Positions 1 to 6,700 of a DNA stretch of 23,021 bases are shown here, one piece after another. The DNA lies in assembly GCA_937944075.1 (NCBI GenBank), contig CALDZZ010000099.1, positions 1 through 23,021 on the forward strand, in the 5' to 3' direction. Numbering within the stretch: position 1 is the first letter of the stretch; each line of letters begins with the position of its first letter. The notes below the pieces were generated by a model, which was not told the origin of the DNA, searched no databases, and saw nothing but the letters and a program-made list of their open reading frames with translations. Origin of the DNA: an uncultured Rhizobiaceae group bacterium (GTDB taxonomy: Bacteria; Pseudomonadota; Alphaproteobacteria; Rhizobiales; Rhizobiaceae). A program made the position numbers and the translations under genes.

Positions 1-413
1 GCATCAAGATTTGCTTCATCTCTATCCTGATGCAAACCCATTTTAGCATCTGCCTGATAAAAATTGACCAGACAGGCTTCAGGCAGAAGGTCGCAGTCGG
101 CATATTTCTTCCATAATTCAATCAGTATTCCAGGAATTTCCGGCCAGGGTTTGCCGGTTTGCGGATGTGTTTCTTGATAGCGGTAGCCTTTTTCCTTGGT
201 AGTAACCCATCCCAGCTTGCCGCAATTGGTCATAAGGACAGACATCGGCTTTCCGGTTTTTGGCATTTGGGGAACAAACAGTGGAGAATTGGAAACAATT
301 AGCCTGATTTCATCGAGCAGGCTCTCCTGCGCCATCCTGTCGAGACAGCCAGGCACCCATTTTGCACCAAAGGGAAGGTCTTCAATCTGCATTTTTTCAC
401 TCATTGGCATCAT
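1..413 (-). CDS. alkB: AlkB-type DNA/RNA dealkylation dioxygenase, N-terminal part (cut by window edge)
   Basis: Alpha-ketoglutarate- and Fe(II)-dependent dioxygenase that oxidatively removes methyl adducts (1-methyladenine, 3-methylcytosine) from nucleic acids. About 137 residues are visible; the C-terminal half lies beyond position 1. The reading frame contains the stretch VNFYQADAKMGLHQDRDE, matching the AlkB core in which HxD (the His-Gln-Asp here) supplies two iron ligands. The third iron histidine and the arginine that binds 2-oxoglutarate are outside the window. Three in-frame ATGs (starting at 413, 410 and 404) compete and none has a clear Shine-Dalgarno sequence, so the exact start is uncertain. 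The gene diverges from dnaK, with about 207 bp between the starts. The family call is secure from the HxD region; the full length and exact substrate range cannot be judged. Confidence 0.88.
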   Translation of the reverse strand, partial: MMPMSEKMQIEDLPFGAKWVPGCLDRMAQESLLDEIRLIVSNSPLFVPQMPKTGKPMSVLMTNCGKLGWVTTKEKGYRYQETHPQTGKPWPEIPGILIELWKKYADCDLLPEACLVNFYQADAKMGLHQDRDEANLD

Positions 414-439
414 CGAGTATAAATTAGACCATTCAATCC

Positions 440-470
440 CTTGCACAAGATGAATCTGCTTCTTATATAG
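440..470 (+). promoter_or_regulatory. RpoH (sigma-32)-type heat-shock promoter of dnaK
   Basis: CTTG at 440-443, an 18-base spacer, then CTTATAT at 462-468. This agrees with the alphaproteobacterial RpoH consensus as I recall it (CTTG, 17-18 bases, CYTATNT). Transcription would begin near 476 and leave a leader of about 145 bases before dnaK. The match is seen directly; use by RpoH is inferred from the motif and from dnaK being a classic RpoH target. Confidence 0.75.
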
Positions 471-488
471 CCAACAACTGCGGTTCGT

Positions 489-508
489 CCCGTATTTGCC
501 AAAACGGG
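489..508 (+). promoter_or_regulatory. Small hairpin in the dnaK leader
   Basis: CCCGT (489-493) pairs with ACGGG (504-508). Inside, after one unpaired A, TTT pairs with AAA around a GCC loop. It lies just downstream of the predicted dnaK transcription start, so it would sit at the 5' end of the leader RNA and could protect the mRNA. Function is inference only. Confidence 0.35.
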
Positions 509-620
509 GAAATCGCAAAAATCTTAAAATTCCAGTCTAACCGGGCGCTGGAGGTGGCAAGTCAAAATTTGTCCTGGATGCCGTAAGGGTCCGTTCAGTC
601 CGCTGGTCAAGGAGAGTAAA

Positions 621-2543
621 ATGGCTAAAGTAATTGGTATCGATCTGGGTACAACAAATTCCTGTGTTGCAGTCATGGACGGCAAGGAAGCTAAAGTAAT
701 TGAAAATGCAGAAGGCGCGCGCACAACCCCTTCCATGGTTGCCTTTGGCGATGATGGAGAACGTCTGGTTGGTCAGCCAGCCAAACGTCAGGCTGTTACC
801 AACCCGACTGACACATTGTTTGCAGTAAAGCGCCTGATTGGTCGTCGTTTTGATGACAAGACAGTCAAGAAGGATCAGAAACTTGTTCCTTATGAAATCG
901 TCAAGGGCGATAACGGCGATGCATGGGTGGAAGCCAAGGGTGAGAAATATTCGCCTTCACAGGTTTCAGCCATGATTCTTCAGAAAATGAAGGAAACTGC
1001 AGAAGCCTATCTGGGTGAAAAAGTTACGCAGGCTGTGATTACGGTTCCTGCATATTTTAATGATGCCCAACGTCAGGCAACCAAGGATGCAGGCAAGATC
1101 GCCGGCCTTGAAGTGCTACGCATCATCAACGAGCCAACTGCTGCTGCATTGTCTTATGGCATGGAGAAAAACGACGGTAAAACCATCGCGGTTTATGACC
1201 TTGGTGGTGGTACGTTCGATGTTTCGATTCTTGAAATCGGTGACGGTGTCTTTGAAGTTAAGTCAACCAACGGTGATACTTTCCTGGGTGGTGAAGACTT
1301 TGACATGGTGCTGGTGGATTATCTTGCAGCCGAGTTCAAGAAAGAAAACTCGATTGATCTCAAGACTGACAAGATGGCGCTTCAGCGTTTGAAGGAAGCG
1401 GCTGAAAAGGCGAAGATCGAATTGTCATCCTCTGCTCAGACAGAAATCAACCTGCCGTTCATTACTGCCGATGCCTCTGGTCCAAAACACATGACCATGA
1501 AGCTTACCCGTGCAAAATTTGAATCGCTCGTTGCAGATCTTGTAAAGCGTACAGTCAAGCCGATGCAGGATGCCTTGAAGGATGCAGGCATGAAAGCTGC
1601 TGAAATCGACGAGGTTGTTCTTGTAGGTGGCATGACCCGCATGCCAAAAGTTCAGGAAACGGTTAAGGAGTTTTTCGGCAAGGAGCCACACAAGGGTGTT
1701 AACCCGGATGAAGTGGTTGCCATGGGTGCCGCAATTCAGGCTGGTGTTCTTCAAGGCGATGTGAAAGACGTTCTTCTTTTGGATGTAACGCCGCTATCAC
1801 TTGGCATTGAAACTCTGGGTGGTGTGTTCACACGTCTTATCGACCGCAATACAACCATTCCAACCAACAAGTCGCAAACATTCTCGACTGCGGAAGACAA
1901 TCAGAATGCCGTGACCATTCGCGTATCGCAAGGTGAGCGCGAAATGGCAGCCGACAACAAGATGCTTGGTCAGTTTGATCTGGTAGGCATACCGCCGGCA
2001 CCACGCGGCATACCGCAAATCGAGGTGACCTTCGACATTGATGCGAACGGCATTGTAAACGTGTCTGCAAAAGACAAGGGTACAGGCAAGGAGCAGCAGA
2101 TTTCAATCAAGGCATCTGGCGGCTTGTCCGATGATGAGATTGACCAAATGGTCAAGGATGCAGAAGCAAATGCTGATGCAGACAAGGCTCGTCGCGAAGG
2201 GGTGGAAGCCAAGAACCAGGCTGAAACGCTTATCCATTCCTCGGAGAAATCCCTGGAAGAATATGGCGACAAGGTTTCTGAAGATGAGCGCAATGAAATT
2301 GAGCTTGCAATTTCGGGTCTGAAAGAACTTGTTGAGCAGGACGAGCCTGACAATGAGGAAATCAAGGCAAAAACTGAGGTGCTTGCAACAGCATCCATGA
2401 AACTTGGCCAGGCCATGTATGAAGCCTCTCAGGAAGACGCAGCCGCAGCGGATGCCGCAGCTGATGCAGCACGTGAAGACGAAGATGTTGTTGATGCCGA
2501 CTTTGAGGAAATCGACGACGAAGACGACAAGAAGTCTGCCTAA
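621..2543 (+). CDS. dnaK: Molecular chaperone DnaK (Hsp70)
   Basis: ATP-dependent cytoplasmic chaperone that binds exposed hydrophobic peptide segments and works with DnaJ and GrpE. At 640 residues it has the normal length. The N-terminal ATPase domain begins MAKVIGIDLGTTNSCVAV and contains the phosphate-binding segment VYDLGGGTFDVSIL and the helix INEPTAAALSYG. The interdomain linker (VLLLDVTPLSLGIET, about residues 385-400) leads into the substrate-binding domain, and the protein ends in the usual acidic tail (DVVDADFEEIDDED). ATG 621 has a strong ribosome site, AAGGAG at 609-614. It is the first gene of a dnaK-dnaJ unit behind an RpoH-like promoter and is followed by a hairpin that may lower readthrough into dnaJ. 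Nothing is missing or unusual in the protein. Confidence 0.99.
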   Translation: MAKVIGIDLGTTNSCVAVMDGKEAKVIENAEGARTTPSMVAFGDDGERLVGQPAKRQAVTNPTDTLFAVKRLIGRRFDDKTVKKDQKLVPYEIVKGDNGDAWVEAKGEKYSPSQVSAMILQKMKETAEAYLGEKVTQAVITVPAYFNDAQRQATKDAGKIAGLEVLRIINEPTAAALSYGMEKNDGKTIAVYDLGGGTFDVSILEIGDGVFEVKSTNGDTFLGGEDFDMVLVDYLAAEFKKENSIDLKTDKMALQRLKEAAEKAKIELSSSAQTEINLPFITADASGPKHMTMKLTRAKFESLVADLVKRTVKPMQDALKDAGMKAAEIDEVVLVGGMTRMPKVQETVKEFFGKEPHKGVNPDEVVAMGAAIQAGVLQGDVKDVLLLDVTPLSLGIETLGGVFTRLIDRNTTIPTNKSQTFSTAEDNQNAVTIRVSQGEREMAADNKMLGQFDLVGIPPAPRGIPQIEVTFDIDANGIVNVSAKDKGTGKEQQISIKASGGLSDDEIDQMVKDAEANADADKARREGVEAKNQAETLIHSSEKSLEEYGDKVSEDERNEIELAISGLKELVEQDEPDNEEIKAKTEVLATASMKLGQAMYEASQEDAAAADAAADAAREDEDVVDADFEEIDDEDDKKSA

Positions 2544-2561
2544 GTCTGATTAACTATCCAG

Positions 2562-2596
2562 TCTCTGGCGCATAAGCCCACATTATGCGCCAGGGA
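2562..2596 (+). terminator. Strong hairpin between dnaK and dnaJ (attenuator or mRNA-processing site)
   Basis: CTGGCGCATAA (2565-2575) and TTATGCGCCAG (2583-2593) form a perfect 11-bp stem with a 7-base loop. The stem can extend to 14 pairs with one G-U. Only a short TTTT follows, after GGGA, so it is not a full intrinsic terminator. Such a structure can partly terminate transcription or stabilise the upstream dnaK message, giving more DnaK than DnaJ. The structure is seen; the role is inferred. Confidence 0.65.
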
Positions 2597-2623
2597 TTTT
2601 CACGAAAATAAGGTAGGCTGCAC

Positions 2624-3763
2624 ATGTCCAAAGCTGATTATTACGAGCTTCTTGGCGCCTCCAAAAGCGCTGATGAAAAAGAGCTGAAAAGCGCCTTTCG
2701 AAAAATGGCCATGAAACACCATCCGGATAGAAATCCGGATGACCCGGCAGCCGAAGCAAAATTCAAGGAAATCAACGAAGCCTATGAGGTTCTAAAAGAT
2801 CCGCAAAAACGTGCAGCCTATGATCAATATGGTCATGCAGCCTTTGAACAGGGCGGCGGTGGTTTTGGCGGTGGCGGCTTTGGCGGCGGTGGTTTCTCCG
2901 ATATATTCGAGGATATTTTTGGCGAAATGATGGGTGGCGCTGGTGCGCGTCGCGGGACCCGTTCCGGTGGTCGGGAACGCGGTGCTGATCTGCGTTATAA
3001 TATGGAAGTCTCACTGGAAGATGCCTATAACGGAAAATCAGCAGAAATCAGTGTTCCGACTGCGGTAGGGTGCGAAACCTGTTCAGGTTCTGGCGCCAAA
3101 CCCGGCTCATCTCCGATTACCTGTAATACGTGTGGTGGCGCTGGTCGTGTGCGTGCCTCACAAGGGTTCTTTTCAGTCGAGCGCACCTGTCCCGAATGTC
3201 AGGGCAGGGGCGAGGTTATTTCTGATCCGTGCAACGATTGTGGCGGGCAGGGTCGTGTCACGCGCGAACGCACGCTAAGTGTGGATATTCCTGCCGGCAT
3301 CGAGGATGGCGTTCGCATCCGATTGGGTGGCGAAGGTGAAGCTGGCGCCCGCGGAGGCCCTTCAGGCGATCTTTACATTTTCCTCAGCATCAAGGCGCAT
3401 GAATTTTTCCAGCGCGACGGTGCTGATCTGTTTTGCAAGATACCAATCTCAATGGCAACAGCTGCTCTTGGCGGTCAATTCGAAGTTGCCTGCCTTGATG
3501 GCACAAAATCCCGCGTAAAAGTGCCTGATGGCACCCAGACTGGCAAACAGTTCCGTCTTCGTGGCAAGGGCATGCCGATCATGCGCTCGAGTGACATGGG
3601 TGATTTGTATATTCAGGTCGTAACGGAAACGCCTCAGAACTTGAGTAAACGCCAGCGTGAACTACTTGAAGAGTTTGAGCAGATTTCATCTGAAGACAAC
3701 AGCCCTGAATCAACCGGCTTCTTTACACGCATGAAGCGTTTTCTGGATGGTTTGGCTGAATAA
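2624..3763 (+). CDS. dnaJ: Co-chaperone DnaJ (Hsp40, type I)
   Basis: Stimulates the ATPase of DnaK and delivers unfolded substrates to it in the cytoplasm. At 379 residues it has the family length and full type I layout: a J-domain (about 1-70) with the essential HPD at residues 33-35, a Gly/Phe-rich linker of repeated GGGGF units (about 76-92), a zinc-binding region with four CxxCxGxG-type repeats (CETCSGSG, CNTCGGAG, CPECQGRG, CNDCGGQG), then the C-terminal peptide-binding domains. An AAGG-containing site precedes ATG 2624. It lies 80 bp behind dnaK, separated by a hairpin, and would be cotranscribed with it. The NAD(P)H:FMN-type reductase gene starts 19 bp after its stop. No abnormal features. 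Confidence 0.99.
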   Translation: MSKADYYELLGASKSADEKELKSAFRKMAMKHHPDRNPDDPAAEAKFKEINEAYEVLKDPQKRAAYDQYGHAAFEQGGGGFGGGGFGGGGFSDIFEDIFGEMMGGAGARRGTRSGGRERGADLRYNMEVSLEDAYNGKSAEISVPTAVGCETCSGSGAKPGSSPITCNTCGGAGRVRASQGFFSVERTCPECQGRGEVISDPCNDCGGQGRVTRERTLSVDIPAGIEDGVRIRLGGEGEAGARGGPSGDLYIFLSIKAHEFFQRDGADLFCKIPISMATAALGGQFEVACLDGTKSRVKVPDGTQTGKQFRLRGKGMPIMRSSDMGDLYIQVVTETPQNLSKRQRELLEEFEQISSEDNSPESTGFFTRMKRFLDGLAE

Positions 3764-3782
3764 ACACTAGAAGGCCTTTTCA

Positions 3783-4355
3783 ATGTCCAATCCTAAAATT
3801 TTATGCTTTTCCGGCTCAACACGCTCCGGATCAATTAATGTCAGATTGCTGGGTTCTGCCGTTCGCGAACTTGCCGAGCTTGATTGCGAGGTGACGCGCA
3901 TCTCATTGGCTGATTATCCCTTGCCAATCTATGACGGTGACCTGGAAGAAAAGGAAGGCATTCCTGAAAACGCCATAAAGCTTGCAAAATTAATGAGCGA
4001 GCATGATGGATATTTTGTTACGTGTCCCGAGTATAACGGCTCCCTCACGCCCTTGATGAAGAACACGATAGACTGGATGACGAGGGTATCTTCAGACCAG
4101 GCCACGCCTTTCAAGAACAAGGTAGCCGCAATCGCTTCGTGTTCACCAGGCGGCATGGGAGGCATAGCCATGCTTTATCATTTGCGTGAAATTCTTGTCC
4201 GATTGGGATCTCTGGTTGTGAGCGAACAGGTAGCTGTGGGAAATGGTTTTGAAGCATTTGACGATGATGACAAATTGACCGATGAACGAAGCAGCATGTT
4301 TCTGTCAGCAAGCGTAAAATCACTCGCCACCAAGGCAGCAATTTTGAAAGTGTAA
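3783..4355 (+). CDS. NADPH-dependent FMN reductase family flavoprotein
   Basis: A flavodoxin-like oxidoreductase of 190 residues that should bind FMN and use NAD(P)H to reduce flavin, quinone or similar acceptors; the physiological substrate cannot be told from sequence. The phosphate-binding loop is FSGSTRSGSINVRLL (about residues 9-23). The segment CPEYNGSLTPLMKNTIDW is characteristic of the FMN_red family, which includes ChrR/YieF- and Azr-like enzymes. AAGG precedes ATG 3783. The gene sits 19 bp after dnaJ and 2 bp before pyrF, so it very likely belongs to the same transcript. If so it would be induced with the chaperones, which would suit a role in quinone or oxidative stress; that is inference. 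A specific gene name is not justified. Confidence 0.88.
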   Translation: MSNPKILCFSGSTRSGSINVRLLGSAVRELAELDCEVTRISLADYPLPIYDGDLEEKEGIPENAIKLAKLMSEHDGYFVTCPEYNGSLTPLMKNTIDWMTRVSSDQATPFKNKVAAIASCSPGGMGGIAMLYHLREILVRLGSLVVSEQVAVGNGFEAFDDDDKLTDERSSMFLSASVKSLATKAAILKV

Positions 4356-4357
4356 CG

Positions 4358-5050
4358 ATGATACCAAGAGACCGCCTGATTGTTCCGCTTGATGTACCAA
4401 CGGTAATGGATGCGGAAGCCATGGTGGAAACCCTTGGAGACAGCGTTTCATATTACAAGATTGGACATCAGCTCGCTTTTGCTGGCGGGTTGAATTTCAT
4501 TCGGGAATTGCGCGACATGGGCAAGGATATTTTCCTCGACATGAAACTGCTCGATATCGACAATACGATCGAAAAAGGCGTTGAGAACATTGTCCGAATG
4601 GGTGTGCAAATGACAACCATCCATGCATATCCCCATGCAATGAAAGCGGCAGTCAAAGCAGCAAAAGGTTCTGATCTTTGTCTCCTGGGCGTAACGGTCA
4701 TGACCAATCTGGATGATGATGATCTGCTTGAGAACGGGTATTCTCTCAAGGCAAGGGAACTGGTTGAGCAGCGTGCAAGGCAGGCAAGTCAAATTGGCAT
4801 GGGTGGCGTGGTTGCCTCTGCCCATGAAGCCAATATGATCCATGATGTCATTAAATCTGACATGGCAATTGTAACGCCGGGGATTAGACCTTCAGGCGCA
4901 AATGTCGGCGACCAGAAACGGGTCATGACCCCCGCTGAAGCCATTTCTGCTGGCTCAACACATCTAGTAGTAGGCCGCCCGATTACCGCTGCTGAAGACC
5001 CAAAAACTGCAGCACTAGGCGTGATAGACGAAATCGCATCTGCGCTTTAG
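4358..5050 (+). CDS. pyrF: Orotidine 5'-phosphate decarboxylase
   Basis: Catalyses the last step of de novo UMP synthesis, OMP to UMP plus CO2, in the cytoplasm. The 230-residue length is typical. The catalytic motif DMKLLDIDNT shows the essential D61-K63-D66 set (DxKxxD). The phosphate-binding region near the C terminus is VTPGIRPSG followed by VVGRPIT. The start ATG lies 2 bases after the stop of the reductase gene; I see no convincing separate ribosome site, so translational coupling is likely. It appears to be the last gene of the dnaK-dnaJ-reductase-pyrF run. A weak 5-bp hairpin (ACCCT/AGGGT near 5078-5091) follows, without a U tract. The family assignment is secure. Confidence 0.98.
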   Translation: MIPRDRLIVPLDVPTVMDAEAMVETLGDSVSYYKIGHQLAFAGGLNFIRELRDMGKDIFLDMKLLDIDNTIEKGVENIVRMGVQMTTIHAYPHAMKAAVKAAKGSDLCLLGVTVMTNLDDDDLLENGYSLKARELVEQRARQASQIGMGGVVASAHEANMIHDVIKSDMAIVTPGIRPSGANVGDQKRVMTPAEAISAGSTHLVVGRPITAAEDPKTAALGVIDEIASAL

Positions 5051-5098
5051 TCCGTTCCTTCATGATAATCGCTCCAGACCCTACAAAGGGTACAGGCT

Positions 5099-5127
5099 CT
5101 TGAAACAACCTGTGGCAATACCTACCT
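5099..5127 (+). promoter_or_regulatory. Candidate RpoH-type promoter before the DUF2852 gene
   Basis: CTTG at 5099-5102 (within CTTGAAA), an 18-base spacer, and CCTACCT at 5121-5127. This fits CYTATNT with one mismatch. The spacing equals that of the dnaK site. The start codon at 5185 would follow a leader of about 50 bases. Seen in sequence; use by RpoH is inference. Confidence 0.45.
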
Positions 5128-5184
5128 CTAGGTCAACAAAGGTTGGCCAATAACGGCAGACTAACCAATATCAGGGGTATAAAC

Positions 5185-5616
5185 ATGACAAATTCATTGA
5201 TTCGCCCGGCATGGACGCCAGTAACAATCGCCATGATGGTGATCGGCTTCATGATTGCCTGGCCGCTCGGGCTTGCGATGATCGCCTACATCATTTGGGG
5301 CGAACGTCTTGATGCATTCAAGCAGGATGTAAACAAGGCTACAGACAAGGTTGCAGATACATTCAAATCGGCTACTGGGGCTTCCCGTACAACCTATTCA
5401 GGCAATGCAGCCTTTGATGAATGGCGCGAGATTGAACTCTCCAGACTGGCAGAAGAGCGCAAAAAGCTCGACGAAACCATGGCTGAGTTCGACAGCTACC
5501 AGCGTGATTTGCGCCGTGCGCGTGACAAGGAAGAGTTTGATGAATTTTTAAAATCACGCAAACGCAAGCCCGCACCTCGTTCAAAGAAATCTGGCGGTGA
5601 CATTATTGACACCTAA
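5185..5616 (+). CDS. DUF2852 family membrane protein
   Basis: A 143-residue protein of unknown function resembling the DUF2852 family found in Rhizobiales. It starts MTNSLIRPAWTP and has one hydrophobic segment, or a tight pair, at about residues 12-36 (VTIAMMVIGFMIAW, then LGLAMIAYIIW). A long charged, probably coiled-coil tail follows, rich in E, R and K (DEWREIELSRLAEERKKL). The tail ends in a basic stretch (KSRKRKPAPRSKK). I chose ATG 5185 because AGGGG lies at a proper distance upstream; an in-frame TTG at 5143 has no such support. A candidate RpoH promoter precedes it and a strong terminator follows, so it is probably transcribed alone. The tail is likely cytoplasmic. The domain call rests on recalled family features. 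Confidence 0.8.
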   Translation: MTNSLIRPAWTPVTIAMMVIGFMIAWPLGLAMIAYIIWGERLDAFKQDVNKATDKVADTFKSATGASRTTYSGNAAFDEWREIELSRLAEERKKLDETMAEFDSYQRDLRRARDKEEFDEFLKSRKRKPAPRSKKSGGDIIDT

Positions 5617-5643
5617 GTCAGATGTAGAAAGATGAAATATTCC

Positions 5644-5675
5644 AGCGGAGCTTTTGCTCCGCTTTTTTGTTTTTA
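5644..5675 (+). terminator. Intrinsic terminator after the DUF2852 gene
   Basis: AGCGGAGC (5644-5651) and GCTCCGCT (5656-5663) form a perfect 8-bp stem around a TTTT loop, followed at once by TTTTTTGTTTTT. A classic Rho-independent terminator on the plus strand, 27 bases after the DUF2852 stop codon. Confidence 0.95.
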
Positions 5676-5700
5676 AATACCAAACAGAATCGGCTATTAT
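5672..5700 (+). promoter_or_regulatory. Candidate sigma-70 promoter, possibly leaderless, for the metallopeptidase gene
   Basis: TTTAAA (5672-5677), a 17-base spacer and TATTAT (5695-5700) resemble housekeeping -35 and -10 boxes (4/6 and 5/6 matches). The ATG lies at 5707, about where transcription would start, and no Shine-Dalgarno sequence is present. A leaderless mRNA would explain both. Motif match only. Confidence 0.4.
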
Positions 5701-5706
5701 TGATAG

Positions 5707-6450
5707 ATGGCATTTTCCTTTTTCAGACAATTGCAAAAGCGGGATCGTGATTTTGAAATAGAAATCGACGGGCAGTACTTGCCTGTCAAAGTCGTGGAAA
5801 ATGATCGTGCCAAACGGCTTACGCTCAGATTGTTTCCTGCTGGTGATGGTTTGAAAGTTACCACACCCGGGCATGTTGGGGATGACGAGATTGAAGAATT
5901 TGTCAGGCGTAATCGCAATTGGGCAGCAACCAGAATTGCACGATTGCCGAAGCGGGTAGAATTGGCCCATGGTGCAACCATCCCGTTCAAGGGTGTGGAT
6001 CATAAAATTGTATCAAGTGGGAAATTACGCGGCCTTGTAGAAGTAACGCAACAAGATGACATACCCGTTATCATTGTCCCCGGTGATGCCTCTGCCGCCA
6101 ATCGAAAACTGGTCTCATTCCTCAAACGCGAAGCACGCAAAGAGCTTGATGAGGTCGTGAACAAACATGCCACTAAAATTGGCATTCGCCCTAAACAAAT
6201 CAGAATTACCGATACCACAAGCCGATGGGGTTCCTGCTCTTCAACCAGAACTTTATCTTTTTCATGGCGCATCATCATGGCGCCGCCTGAAGTATTGAAC
6301 TATCTGGCAGCCCATGAGGTTGCCCATTTGCGGGAAATGAACCATTCGGACCGGTTCTGGAATTTAACCCGGGAACTGTGCCCCGATACCGATCTTCAAA
6401 AAACTTGGCTCCGCACCCACGGCGCGAAGCTACACGCAGTTAGCGTTTAG
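5707..6450 (+). CDS. YgjP-like / DUF45 zinc metallopeptidase
   Basis: A 247-residue protein of the M48/SprT-like group with the YgjP (DUF45, COG1451) domain. The zinc site is HEVAH at residues 203-207, with a third histidine at 213 (REMNHSDRFW). Upstream of it is the family segment TSRWGSCSS (about 171-179), and downstream ELCPDTDLQKTWLRTHG. The N-terminal half carries the conserved strand-rich part (RAKRLTLRLFPAGDGLKVTTP). There is no signal peptide, so it should be cytoplasmic. Its substrate is unknown; bacterial relatives are poorly characterised. The gene stands between a terminator and a convergent 33-residue reading frame ending 17 bases away. No ribosome site is visible before ATG 5707, and a -10-like box lies directly upstream, which suggests leaderless translation. 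Confidence 0.88.
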   Translation: MAFSFFRQLQKRDRDFEIEIDGQYLPVKVVENDRAKRLTLRLFPAGDGLKVTTPGHVGDDEIEEFVRRNRNWAATRIARLPKRVELAHGATIPFKGVDHKIVSSGKLRGLVEVTQQDDIPVIIVPGDASAANRKLVSFLKREARKELDEVVNKHATKIGIRPKQIRITDTTSRWGSCSSTRTLSFSWRIIMAPPEVLNYLAAHEVAHLREMNHSDRFWNLTRELCPDTDLQKTWLRTHGAKLHAVSV

Positions 6451-6466
6451 TCTGTCTTTAGTGTAT

Positions 6467-6568
6467 TTAGCCGAACAAATAGACAACAATCGCCAATAGA
6501 ATACAAATTACCAAACCCCAGAAAAAGACAGACCAGGCATTGTCCTTGTAATGTGTTACGTCGTTCAT
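6467..6568 (-). CDS. Small single-span membrane protein (33 residues), unrecognised
   Basis: A short reading frame of 33 codons plus stop. It begins MNDVTHYKDNAWSVFF and continues with an uninterrupted hydrophobic helix (WGLVICILLAIVVYLFG) to the C terminus. The ribosome site is good: GGGAGAG sits 4-5 bases before the ATG on the minus strand. A polar N terminus of about 10 residues, one aromatic-rich entry and a single transmembrane segment are typical of bacterial small membrane proteins that modulate larger complexes. I do not recognise the family. It is convergent with the metallopeptidase gene (16 bases between stops) and divergent from the methyltransferase gene at 6701. TATAAC lies a few bases upstream of the ribosome site and could be a -10 box. 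I am fairly confident it is translated; its role is unknown. Confidence 0.7.
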   Translation of the reverse strand: MNDVTHYKDNAWSVFFWGLVICILLAIVVYLFG

Positions 6569-6588
6569 GTTTCTCTCCCGTTATATTA

Positions 6589-6686
6589 AGCAGGTTTATG
6601 CTTTCGAATATTTCCTGCATCTGCTATTGCATTTTTATTCCATAAAAACCCAAATGACCATAGGGAAATTTGGCTTTAAACCTGCT
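6589..6686. repeat. Widely spaced 10-bp inverted repeat
   Basis: AGCAGGTTTA at 6589-6598 and TAAACCTGCT at 6677-6686 are perfect inverted copies separated by 78 bases. They lie in the 132-bp region between the 33-residue membrane protein and the methyltransferase gene. The second copy directly abuts the ribosome site of the latter. They could be paired operators or the base of a long RNA stem; the function is unknown. Confidence 0.5.
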
Positions 6687-6700
6687 GGAGAAGCAAGCGC

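Noticed and set aside
416..421. TATACT on the minus strand as a -10 box giving a leaderless alkB message
   Set aside because: Lies only 2 bases from the first ATG and has no -35 partner at usual spacing; too weak to list.
196..453. Plus-strand open frame over alkB
   Set aside because: The minus strand encodes the AlkB N-terminal half with the HxD motif; the plus frame is a shadow.
1970..2416. Open frame of 148 codons antisense to dnaK
   Set aside because: Long antisense frames over dnaK are a well-known by-product of its codon pattern. No ribosome site and no recognisable domain.
5078..5091. ACCCT/AGGGT hairpin after pyrF as a terminator
   Set aside because: Only 5 bp and no U tract follows.
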